A model generated the notes under the pieces. It ran no database searches and had not been told where the DNA came from. It saw only the letters and a list, made by a program, of their open reading frames with translations. A program made the position numbers and the translations under genes. A stretch of 33,552 bases of DNA from Spirochaetaceae bacterium UBA1306 (lineage in GTDB: Bacteria; Spirochaetota; Spirochaetia; Treponematales; Rectinemataceae), in assembly GCA_002307245.1 (NCBI GenBank), contig DBTW01000189.1, positions 543 to 34,094 on the forward strand. Direction: 5' to 3'. This document shows positions 23,587 to 30,358 of this stretch, in pieces. Position 1 is the stretch's first letter, and every line of letters begins with the position of its first letter.

Positions 23587-24095
23587 GCCTTGCCGGCCTC
23601 GCGCAGGAAGCGGAGCTCGCAGACGGCGCCGCCCTTGGCGATGACCTCGCCGAGCTCCAGCCTGGCGCCGAAGGCCGCGGCTATGCCGGCGTCCCCGCGC
23701 ATGGCTATGTCGCAGAGCTTGCCGATGTCCCCGTCGCTCGCGCCCTGCTTCTTCCAGGCGCTCACCAAGGGACAGTAGTGGAACTCGACAGTGAGCTCGT
23801 CCGCCGTGGACTTTCGCACCTTCATCTCGAAGATCTTCGTCCCGATCCCGCTGAAGGTCTTTTTCCGCAAGGGGATGAGGCCCGCTTCCCCCGAGGCCGA
23901 GGCCGCGAGCTCGGCGCCATGGTAGCAGCCGCAGCGGTAGATGGCTTCCGGGGCGAAGGACTCCCACTCGAGTCCCTTCTTCCTGGCCTCGTCGAGGACG
24001 AGGTAGAGCCACTCGGCCCTGTGCTCGAACATCCCCCGGACCTTCATGACGAACTTCCCGTGCAGCCTCGCCTCGTTTCGTATGCCTGTCGCCAT
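23583..24095 (-). CDS. L-2-amino-thiazoline-4-carboxylic acid hydrolase family protein
   Basis: A 170-residue cytoplasmic protein resembling PF14196 (ATC hydrolase family). Recognisable positions are VEFHYCPLVSAWKKQGASD, GKLCDIAMRGDAGIAAAFG and GGAVCELRF near the end, with conserved Cys and His residues in the pattern of the family. The named activity, opening a thiazoline ring on the way to cysteine, is established for few members; most, including this one, are of unproven function. ATG with GAGGAG six bases upstream. Its stop overlaps the stop of the convergent nuclease-like gene by 4 nt. Its upstream side faces the AT-rich element. Confidence 0.78.
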   Translation of the reverse strand: MATGIRNEARLHGKFVMKVRGMFEHRAEWLYLVLDEARKKGLEWESFAPEAIYRCGCYHGAELAASASGEAGLIPLRKKTFSGIGTKIFEMKVRKSTADELTVEFHYCPLVSAWKKQGASDGDIGKLCDIAMRGDAGIAAAFGARLELGEVIAKGGAVCELRFLREAGKA

Positions 24096-24185
24096 GATGA
24101 ACTCCTCTGTCCCTTGATAGTAGCATGCTTGCCTCCAGCGCGCTTCGGCGCGGCGGGCGAGCAGCAGGTCGATCGACTGATTAAC

Positions 24186-24203
24186 TAGTGTTACGAAGAT
24201 TAT
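24186..24203 (+). repeat. Left terminal inverted repeat
   Basis: An 18-bp arm, identical to the reverse complement of 24338-24355. Confidence 0.9.
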
Positions 24204-24337
24204 AGGAATAATTTAACTAATTATATATAATATAATAAATTACTATTAGTGAAATGGAAAAAATTAAAGATGCCGAACCTCGCAAATGCAGTTCCCCTTC
24301 TACAGGCCTTTTCCATATATCTTGTCTATCCGAAGCA

Positions 24338-24355
24338 ATAATCTTCGTAACACTA
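24338..24355 (-). repeat. Right terminal inverted repeat
   Basis: An 18-bp arm, the exact reverse complement of 24186-24203. It ends 8 bp before the candidate -35 of tcdA. Confidence 0.9.
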
Positions 24356-24363
24356 ACCGCTCC

Positions 24364-24393
24364 TTGACCCGCGCCTGGCCAGACCTCCATTAT
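24364..24393 (+). promoter_or_regulatory. Candidate tcdA promoter
   Basis: TTGACC (24364-24369), an 18-bp spacer and CATTAT (24388-24393) lie 9 nt before the ATG at 24403. A weak GAGG lies in the gap. The start is leaderless or nearly so. The -35 abuts the right end of the AT-rich element, so the insertion may have altered upstream control. Confidence 0.45.
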
Positions 24394-24402
24394 CGAGGCT
24401 TG

Positions 24403-25143
24403 ATGCAAGACGCCTTCTCTAGGACCGAGCTCCTAATCGGGTCGGAGGCCCTCTACTTGCTCCGCGCGAGCACGGTGGCCGTCATCGGCCTTGGGGGCGT
24501 CGGCTCCTGGGCGGCCGAAGCCCTCGCTCGCGCCGGAGTCGGCGGGCTCGTCCTGGTCGACGAGGATTCGATCTCGATGAGCAATATCAACAGGCAGGTC
24601 ATCGCTACCATGGGTAGCGTGGGCAGGCCCAAGGCAGAAGTCATGGCCGAGCGAATCCGGGACATCAACCCCGAGGCGAGGATCGAGGCCGTCCATGGGC
24701 GCTTCGACGCCGAATCGGCGGAGCGTCTGGTCAAGCCCGGCCTCTCCTACGTCGTCGACGCTATCGACGCCGTCTCGGCCAAGCTCGAGCTCATACTTCG
24801 GGCGAAGGCGCTCGGCATCCCTATCGTGAGCGCCTTGGGCACGGGCTCGAAGCTCGACCCGACGCGCCTCGAGGTCTCGGACATAGCCGATACCTCGGTC
24901 TGCCCGCTCGCCCGAGTCATCAGGCGAGAGCTCAAGAAGCGCGGCGTCGATCATCTCACGGTCGTGTATTCCCGCGAGGGGCCGCCCCCGGGAGAACGGC
25001 GCGAGAGCGCGCCGGGGCCATATGGCGGCGGCCGGCGCTCGGTGCCGGGCTCCATTTCCTTCGTGCCCTCGGCCGCCGGGCTCATCGCGGCCTCGGTCGT
25101 CGTCCGCGATTTGACAAGCCTTCGCCAGTCGACTATGCATTAA
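24403..25143 (+). CDS. tcdA: ThiF/E1-like enzyme, probable tRNA threonylcarbamoyladenosine dehydratase
   Basis: A 246-residue E1-like protein of the TcdA (CsdL/YgdL) group, which uses ATP to cyclise t6A37 on ANN-decoding tRNAs to ct6A. The N-terminus RTELLIGSEALYLL precedes the nucleotide fold VIGLGGVGSWAAEALARAGVG (about residues 30-50), then VLVDEDSISMSNINRQ, the E1 adenylation loop with the DxD-like acidic pair and Arg, and VDAIDAVSAKLEL. The segment SVCPLARVIRRELKKRGVDH matches the TcdA-specific region. Slightly shorter than E. coli TcdA. The ATG at 24403 fits the family start. A chemotaxis-receptor promoter lies in its 3' end. TcdA is the best fit; another small E1-like enzyme is less likely. 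Confidence 0.85.
   Translation: MQDAFSRTELLIGSEALYLLRASTVAVIGLGGVGSWAAEALARAGVGGLVLVDEDSISMSNINRQVIATMGSVGRPKAEVMAERIRDINPEARIEAVHGRFDAESAERLVKPGLSYVVDAIDAVSAKLELILRAKALGIPIVSALGTGSKLDPTRLEVSDIADTSVCPLARVIRRELKKRGVDHLTVVYSREGPPPGERRESAPGPYGGGRRSVPGSISFVPSAAGLIAASVVVRDLTSLRQSTMH
25111..25139 (+). promoter_or_regulatory. Promoter of the chemotaxis receptor gene
   Basis: A consensus -35 TTGACA (25111-25116), a 17-bp spacer and TATGCA (25134-25139) sit inside the last codons of tcdA. Initiation near 25147 would give a leader of about 60 nt with GGAGG before the start codon. Confidence 0.5.
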
Positions 25144-25207
25144 TCATTCGCGCTTTCCGGTCGGCCCCGGCCTGAACCGGGGCATGCCGTCGCGCCGGAG
25201 GCAATGC

Positions 25208-27310
25208 ATGGCTGCAGTCAGGATGCCGCTCGTAGCTCGGATCTCGATTTTCTTCGGCTCTCTCATGATCGCCCTGTTCGCCTGCTTCATGCTGATACTC
25301 GTGCCCCGCCTCTCCGGGGCCTTGGACGATTACGGCGCGACCATGAACGAGGCCATCGTCAAGGCTTATTCCGAGCGGCTCGGCACGGTCATCGACAAGA
25401 TACAGACATTCATCACGCCGATAGCCGCGATGAGGCAGATCAAGGCGGGCGACGCAAAGGCGGGCGACGCCAAGGCTATGGAGGAATACATCGTAAGCCT
25501 CGCCGGCTCGCTGCCCGGCGAGGCCGTGAGCGTCCTCTATGCCGGTCCCTCCGGGAACACGATCTCCTCGAATAAGCTCAAGACGAACGTCAAGGATCGG
25601 GACTATTTCACGAAGACGGTCGTGGGGGGGCAGGCGACGGCCATCGGGGCGCCGGTCATCTCGAAGACCCTCGGCGTCCCTGTCGTCGTGATGGCGCAGC
25701 TCGTCGAGGGCGATAGCGGCCGCGCGATGCTCGGCGTCCAGGTGAAGCTCGAGAACCTCTCCGCGATCGCCTCGGCGATCAAGGTGGGAAAGTCCGGCTA
25801 CGGCTGGATAGTCGACGGCCGCGGCCTCGTCCTGGCCCACCCGAAGGCCGAGGTCGTCATGCAGCTCAATCTCCTCGAGTCAGCGGCCAAGGGCTATAAG
25901 GGCCTCGACGCCCTGGGCAAGCGCATACTCGAGTCCGAATCGGGCGCGGGCCGATGGACGAACCCCCAAGGCGTCAAGATGACCACGTACTACTCTAGGA
26001 TCCCGGGTATTTCGGGCTGGAGCCTCGGCGTCAGCGTGCCGTCCAAGGAGGCCAGCGCCGTCAAGGACGGGCTCGTCACCCTCATCGGGATACTCGCGGT
26101 CATCGCCGTGCTGGGCGCCATCGCGTTGTCCATCGTCATAGCCGGAGCCATCGCCCGGCCCCTCCAGCTCGCCGCGCATGAATTCCGCTCCCTCGCCGAG
26201 GGCGACGCCGACCTGACCGTCGCGCTGCGGTCGGATCGGAACGACGAGATCGGCGACATGATCCGCGACTTCAACGCCTTCGTCGCGAAGCTCCGCGAGA
26301 TCGTCGGCCATATGAAGGCGGCGCAGGTGGAGTTCGCGGCGATCGGACGCGAACTGGGGCAGAGCTCGGCGAGGACGAGCGAGGCGGCCGCGCTGATCGC
26401 CGAGCGGACGGACTCGTCGCGCGCGAGGATCGAGACCCAAGCCGCCAGCGTGACGGAATCGTCCTCGGCGGTCGAGGAGATAGCCAAGAACATCGAGAAC
26501 CTCGATCGCCTCATCGCGACCCAGGCCGTGGGCATCGCCCAGGCCTCGGCCTCGATCGAGCAGATGGTCCAGAACATCGCCGCTATCTCGGCCTCGAGCG
26601 GCAAGATGGCCGAGGAGTTCGTCGCGCTCACGTCCGAGGCGCGCGAGGGACGCGAGAGCATGAACGCCTCGGTCGAGTTCATCAACCACATCGGCCAGCG
26701 CTCCGAGGCCCTCGTCGAGGCCAATTCCGCCATCTCGTCCATAGCCTCGCAGACCAACCTCCTGGCGATGAACGCCGCGATCGAGGCCGCGCACGCCGGC
26801 GAGGCGGGGCGGGGCTTCTCGGTGGTGGCCGACGAGATCCGCAAGCTGTCCGAGACGGCCGCGGCCCAGACGAAGACGATCTCGCGGGAGATCGCCCTCG
26901 TGAGGCGGGCGATCGAGGAGATCGCCGAATCCATCCGGATCACGCAGTCCTCGTTCGAGCGCGTCACCGGCCGGATCTCCGGCACTGAGCGGCTGGTCGA
27001 GGAGGTGAGACAGGCCATCGTCGAGCAGAAGGAAGGCTCCACGCAGATCCTCGAGGCCTTGCGGAGCATGAACGAGATCACCCAGCAGGTGAGGGACGGC
27101 TCGGCCGAGATGAACTCGGGCAACGCGATGATCCTCGACGAGATGAGCCGTCTCCGGGACTCGGCCGGGGAGCTCGCCGAGGGTACCGTGGAGCTGGCGG
27201 AGGGCGGGATCATGGTCCGCGAGAGCGCGGATGGCGTCTCCGGCGTGGCCGAGCGCACGAGGTCGACGATCGAGGCCATGGAGGCTGCCATCGGCCGCTT
27301 CAAGGTCTAG
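25208..27310 (+). CDS. Methyl-accepting chemotaxis protein with dCache sensor
   Basis: A 700-residue membrane receptor that controls CheA. It has an N-terminal helix (about residues 8-30); a periplasmic dCache_1-type sensor (about 35-280) with DRDYFTKTV and GYGWIVDGRGLVLAHP, typical of small-ligand binding; a second helix (about 290-318); HAMP (about 318-370, RPLQLAAHEFRSLAEGD); and a long signalling coiled coil with the invariant hairpin tip QTNLLAMNAAIEAAHAGEAG followed by VVADEIRKLSE. A short direct repeat, GDAKAGDAKA, lies in the sensor. The ATG at 25208 has GGAGG six bases upstream; another ATG four bases earlier is out of frame. The ligand is unknown. Its stop shares the four bases CTAG with the stop of the convergent HAD gene. 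Confidence 0.96.
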   Translation: MAAVRMPLVARISIFFGSLMIALFACFMLILVPRLSGALDDYGATMNEAIVKAYSERLGTVIDKIQTFITPIAAMRQIKAGDAKAGDAKAMEEYIVSLAGSLPGEAVSVLYAGPSGNTISSNKLKTNVKDRDYFTKTVVGGQATAIGAPVISKTLGVPVVVMAQLVEGDSGRAMLGVQVKLENLSAIASAIKVGKSGYGWIVDGRGLVLAHPKAEVVMQLNLLESAAKGYKGLDALGKRILESESGAGRWTNPQGVKMTTYYSRIPGISGWSLGVSVPSKEASAVKDGLVTLIGILAVIAVLGAIALSIVIAGAIARPLQLAAHEFRSLAEGDADLTVALRSDRNDEIGDMIRDFNAFVAKLREIVGHMKAAQVEFAAIGRELGQSSARTSEAAALIAERTDSSRARIETQAASVTESSSAVEEIAKNIENLDRLIATQAVGIAQASASIEQMVQNIAAISASSGKMAEEFVALTSEAREGRESMNASVEFINHIGQRSEALVEANSAISSIASQTNLLAMNAAIEAAHAGEAGRGFSVVADEIRKLSETAAAQTKTISREIALVRRAIEEIAESIRITQSSFERVTGRISGTERLVEEVRQAIVEQKEGSTQILEALRSMNEITQQVRDGSAEMNSGNAMILDEMSRLRDSAGELAEGTVELAEGGIMVRESADGVSGVAERTRSTIEAMEAAIGRFKV

Positions 27311-28098
27311 CCAGGGATCTCGAACACGCCCTCCAGGACGTGGCGCGGAGCGTAGGAATACTGGCCTATCTCGGCGGCGGAGGTGACGCCGGAGAGGACC
27401 AGGATCGTCTCGATCTCGGCCTCGACTCCGGCGATGATGTCAGTGTCCATGCGGTCGCCGATGATGGCCGTCTCCTCGCGGGTGGCGCCGAGGCGCTTGA
27501 GCGCATGCCGCATCATGAGGGGGTTGGGCTTCCCGACGAAAAAGGCTTTCTTGCCCGTGCTGAGCTCGACGGGAGCGACGAGGGCCCCGCAGGCCGGCAC
27601 GATGCCCGACTCGGTGGGGCCCGAGAGGTCGGGGTTCGTTCCCACCAGCCTCGCGCCTCCCATGACCAGGTGCACTGCCCTCTCGATGGACTCGAGGCCG
27701 TAGCCGCGGCCCTCGCCGATGACCACGTAATCGGGGCTCACGTTGTTCATCGTATATCCCGCGTCGTATAGCGCGTTCGTCAAGCCGGGCTCGCCGATCA
27801 CGAAGGCGGAGCCTCCCGCCTTCTGGCTGGCCAGGAAGGTTGCCGTGGCCAAGGCGCTCGTGTAAAAGTGCTCGGGCGGGACGTCTATCCCCAGCCTTTT
27901 CAGCTTCTGCGAAAGCTCGGCCGGGGAGCGCTCGCTCGAGTTCGTGAGGAAGAGGAAACGCTTGTCCTTCCTGCGCATCCACTCGACAAGCTCGGCCGCG
28001 CCGGGAAGGAGGCGGTTGCCGTGGTAGATGACCCCGTCCATGTCGATGATGAAGGCCGCGATCGAGTCGTCGAGCCTTTGGCGGAGAGCTGGTGTCAT
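27307..28098 (-). CDS. HAD-superfamily IIA phosphatase (NagD type)
   Basis: A 263-residue cytoplasmic phosphatase. HAD motifs: DMDGVIYHG (motif I, nucleophile and acid Asp pair, about residues 19-27), LTNSS (motif II), a C2a cap domain, VGKPNPLMM (motif III Lys) and GDRMDTDI (motif IV acid pair). This is the NagD/p-nitrophenylphosphatase subgroup, which dephosphorylates small metabolites such as sugar phosphates or nucleotides; the true substrate is unknown. The ATG has no Shine-Dalgarno sequence; a perfect TATAAT (28105-28110, reverse) ends 6 nt upstream, the clearest leaderless start of the window. It is divergent from the DeoR gene. Confidence 0.9.
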   Translation of the reverse strand: MTPALRQRLDDSIAAFIIDMDGVIYHGNRLLPGAAELVEWMRRKDKRFLFLTNSSERSPAELSQKLKRLGIDVPPEHFYTSALATATFLASQKAGGSAFVIGEPGLTNALYDAGYTMNNVSPDYVVIGEGRGYGLESIERAVHLVMGGARLVGTNPDLSGPTESGIVPACGALVAPVELSTGKKAFFVGKPNPLMMRHALKRLGATREETAIIGDRMDTDIIAGVEAEIETILVLSGVTSAAEIGQYSYAPRHVLEGVFEIPG

Positions 28099-28104
28099 GG
28101 AGGC

Positions 28105-28110
28105 ATTATA
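28105..28110 (-). promoter_or_regulatory. Perfect -10 TATAAT, leaderless start of the HAD gene
   Basis: On the reverse strand TATAAT is followed by GCCTCC and the ATG at 28098. The 6-nt gap leaves no room for a ribosome site. The -35 region (TTCCTC at 17 bp) is weak. Confidence 0.58.
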
Positions 28111-28181
28111 GATGAGGATTGAGTATTGAGGAACGACCGGGGCGATCGGCCTCGATGTTGCTCAGATTCCTTCGAAGTATC

Positions 28182-28210
28182 TTGATATTCTTCGCTTATG
28201 TTGCTAAAGT
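28182..28210 (+). promoter_or_regulatory. Promoter of the DeoR-2-oxoacid dehydrogenase operon
   Basis: TTGATA (28182-28187), a 17-bp spacer and TAAAGT (28205-28210), in a locally AT-rich stretch. Initiation near 28217 would give a leader of about 30 nt with AAAGGA before the TTG start at 28248. Confidence 0.5.
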
Positions 28211-28247
28211 TAAAGTGATTCGAAAGCATATCGAAAGGATTTCGGAA

Positions 28248-29003
28248 TTGTTAGAAGAGCTAATCGACCGTGAGCAGACCATACTCAAGCTTCTCTCCGA
28301 GCGTGGATCCTTGTCGGTTTCCCTTCTCAGTCGAGAGCTCGGAGTCTCGGAAGTCACGGTACGATCAGATTTTAAGCAACTTGAGGAGAAGGGATACTTG
28401 ATCCGATCCAGGGGTGGCGCCTACCCAGCCCTCCACCAAAGCATCGTCGAACGGCAGCAGCAAAATATAGAAGCGAAGAATCGCATCGCCCGCGCCGCGG
28501 CAGAACTCGTCCATGACGGGGATCGGATCATGATCGAGGCGGGTACCACGACCGCCCTCGTCGCGCGCTACCTCATCGGCAAGCGCGAGGTGCAGGTCGT
28601 CACAAACTCGACCCTCGTCTTCTCCTACGCCAGGATCAATCCCGCCCTCCAGATTACCCTCACGGGGGGCGAGTTCCGCCGCGAGACCGAGTCGATGGTG
28701 GGGCCCGTGGCCTTGCGCACCATCGCCGGCCTCAACGTGCGCCTGGCCTTCGTCGGCACCGACGGCTTCACCCTCGAGAAGGGCATGACCACCCAGCTCG
28801 TCGAGGGCGCGGAGATCGTCAAGGCCATGAGCGCCTGCGCCGAGAAGACTCTCCTGCTCGCCGATTCCACGAAATACGGCAAGACCGGCTTCGTCAATGT
28901 CCTTCCGCTGTCAAGGGTCGACAAGGTCATCACCGATTCGGGCCTCGAGGCCCGCGCCCTGCGGGAGCTCGAGGAAGCTTCGATAAAGTGCACGCAAGTC
29001 TAG
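28248..29003 (+). CDS. DeoR-family transcriptional regulator
   Basis: A 251-residue repressor-type regulator. The N-terminal winged helix is LSVSLLSRELGVSEVTVRSD with the DeoR signature; the C-terminal DeoRC sensor (about residues 70-240) has the phosphosugar-type pocket segments IEAGTTTALVA, VVTNS, LTGGEFRRETE and FVGTDGF, so a phosphorylated sugar is the likely effector. I place the start at TTG 28248, eight bases after AAAGGA, because this gives the usual family length and lies downstream of the promoter. Earlier in-frame starts (TTG 28119, ATG 28155) add a hydrophobic, AT-rich-coded stretch unlike DeoR proteins. It is 19 bp before the E2 gene and probably controls that operon and itself. 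Confidence 0.87.
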   Translation: MLEELIDREQTILKLLSERGSLSVSLLSRELGVSEVTVRSDFKQLEEKGYLIRSRGGAYPALHQSIVERQQQNIEAKNRIARAAAELVHDGDRIMIEAGTTTALVARYLIGKREVQVVTNSTLVFSYARINPALQITLTGGEFRRETESMVGPVALRTIAGLNVRLAFVGTDGFTLEKGMTTQLVEGAEIVKAMSACAEKTLLLADSTKYGKTGFVNVLPLSRVDKVITDSGLEARALRELEEASIKCTQV

Positions 29004-29022
29004 GGATTAACGGAGGTCCTTC

Positions 29023-30351
29023 GTGGCTCATGCTCTGATCATGCCCCGTCAGGGGAACACGGTCGAGTCCTGCATCATCACCCGTTGGAGGGTCGCCGAG
29101 GGGGCGACCGTCGCGGCCGACCAGACGGTATGCGAAGTCGAGACGGACAAGGCCAGCTTCGATGTCCCGGCCGGCGCCGCGGGCCTCGTGTTGAAGATCC
29201 TCCGGCCCGAGGGCGACGATGTCCCGGTCCTCGAGACGATAGCGGTCATAGGCCAGGCCGGCGAGGATTGGGCGCTCGCGGCCGGCCCGGCAAGCGCGGC
29301 CAATCATATCGCGGCTAACGCGCCCGCCCAGCCTGCCGCGGCCTTTGCGCCCGACGCTCCCGCCGCTGATGCGGCCGGAACGTCCTTTGCCTCTCCCCGA
29401 GCGCGGAAGCTCGCGGCGGCCGAGGGCCTCGACGCCTGCGCCCTCGCCGGCACGGGGCCCGGCGGCCGCGTGATCGAGCGCGACGTTTCGTCGGCCCTGT
29501 CCGCGCGGCCGCCGCTCACGGCCGCCGCGCGGGCCGCCGTCTCGGCCGGAGCCGCCGTTCCGGCGGGGGGCTGCGCCCTGGGCGGCCGGGCGGGCCTCGC
29601 CGACCTCGGCAAGCCGATCGCCGCCGCCGCGCGCCCCGCGTCCGATTACTCCGACGGGTATACGGACACGCCGCAGAAGGGAGTCCGCAAGCTCATATCG
29701 GAGCGCATGCGCGGCTCGCTCGCCGGCACCGCCCAGCTCAGCTTCAACGGCACGGCCAACGCCAGGCAGATCCAGGCGCTGCGCGCCCGTTTCAAGGCAT
29801 GCGACCCCGCGCTCGGGCTCGCCGAGGTCACGATAGGCGATCTCGTGCTCTTCGCCGTGTCGCGGGTCCTGCCGCGCTTCCCGAGCGCCAACGCGACCCT
29901 CGAGAACGGGGTCTTGCGCTCCTACGAGCGCGTGCACCTCGCCCTCGCGGTCGACACGCCGCGCGGTCTCATGGTGCCGGTGATCCGCAACGCCGACCTG
30001 CGGAGCCTGCGCGAGATCTCCGCGGAGGCGAAGCGCCTCGCCGCGGCTTGCCAGGCGGGCAGCATCAATCCCGACGAGCTATCTGGCGGGACCTTCACGG
30101 TCTCGAACCTGGGCGCCTTCGGCGTCGAGTCCTTCACCCCGGTGCTCAACGCCCCCCAGACGGCCATACTCGGCGTGAACGCGATACTGCCGAGGGCGGC
30201 CGCCGGCCCGAACGGCGCTGTGGTCCTGGAGCAGCGGATGGGCCTCTCCCTCACGGTGGACCACCAGGCCATCGACGGCGCCCCGGCCGCCCGCATCCTC
30301 AAGGCCTTCGCCGACGCGATAGCCGACATCGATCTCCTTCTCATGGCGTGA
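29023..30351 (+). CDS. Dihydrolipoamide acyltransferase (E2) of a 2-oxoacid dehydrogenase complex
   Basis: A 442-residue E2 core subunit that carries the acyl group from E1 to CoA. One lipoyl domain (residues 1-77) has the lipoylated Lys in ETDKASF; an Ala/Pro linker follows; the peripheral-subunit-binding domain (about 123-160) is SPRARKLAAAEGLD to GTGPGGRVIERDV; a second, long Ala-rich linker leads to the catalytic domain (about 218-440) with FTVSNLGAFGVESF and the active-site DHQAIDG (His and Asp of HxxxDG). The start is GTG at 29023 with GGAGG six bases upstream. Followed by the E3 gene after 7 bp. It is most likely the pyruvate dehydrogenase or acetoin dehydrogenase type; the substrate cannot be settled here. 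Confidence 0.93.
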   Translation: MAHALIMPRQGNTVESCIITRWRVAEGATVAADQTVCEVETDKASFDVPAGAAGLVLKILRPEGDDVPVLETIAVIGQAGEDWALAAGPASAANHIAANAPAQPAAAFAPDAPAADAAGTSFASPRARKLAAAEGLDACALAGTGPGGRVIERDVSSALSARPPLTAAARAAVSAGAAVPAGGCALGGRAGLADLGKPIAAAARPASDYSDGYTDTPQKGVRKLISERMRGSLAGTAQLSFNGTANARQIQALRARFKACDPALGLAEVTIGDLVLFAVSRVLPRFPSANATLENGVLRSYERVHLALAVDTPRGLMVPVIRNADLRSLREISAEAKRLAAACQAGSINPDELSGGTFTVSNLGAFGVESFTPVLNAPQTAILGVNAILPRAAAGPNGAVVLEQRMGLSLTVDHQAIDGAPAARILKAFADAIADIDLLLMA

Positions 30352-30358
30352 GGCGAGC

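Larger units (their letters stand above)
24186..24355. mobile_element. MITE-like element with perfect 18-bp terminal inverted repeats
   Basis: TAGTGTTACGAAGATTAT (24186-24203) is repeated exactly inverted at 24338-24355, enclosing 134 bp. The interior is strikingly AT-rich, including a near-pure A/T run from about 24201 to 24250, in DNA otherwise about two thirds G+C. A second, inner inverted repeat ATGGAAAA/TTTTCCAT (24254-24261, 24309-24316) is nested inside. Both outer ends finish in TA, so the element can be read as a 166-bp unit with 16-bp TIRs starting GTG, flanked by a TA target duplication as in IS630/Tc1-mariner insertions. No transposase is present, hence MITE-like. An alternative is a long-range cruciform or regulatory structure. 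Confidence 0.6.
24096..24402. other. 307-bp gene-free stretch with AT-rich island
   Basis: Nothing protein-coding is supported here. The first 90 bases hold the upstream region of the ATC-hydrolase-like gene (reverse strand). Bases 24186-24355 are a TIR-bounded AT-rich element, described separately. The last 40 bases hold a candidate promoter for tcdA. A 37-codon frame (24254-24367, + strand) runs through the element, but it has no ribosome site and no recognisable product; its C-terminal codons are simply the right inverted repeat. Confidence 0.7.

Noticed and set aside
24186..24355. Integron attC site formed by the inverted repeats
   Set aside because: The outer ends do not match the RYYYAAC...GTTRRRY core sites, there is no integrase or cassette array, and the 134-bp interior is unlike a typical attC loop.
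24254..24367. 37-residue gene inside the AT-rich island
   Set aside because: No ribosome site, no recognisable product, and its last third is just the translated right inverted repeat.
24217..24408. 63-residue reverse-strand frame in the same island
   Set aside because: It spans both the island and the tcdA promoter, has a hydrophobic low-complexity end made of the A/T run, and no ribosome site.
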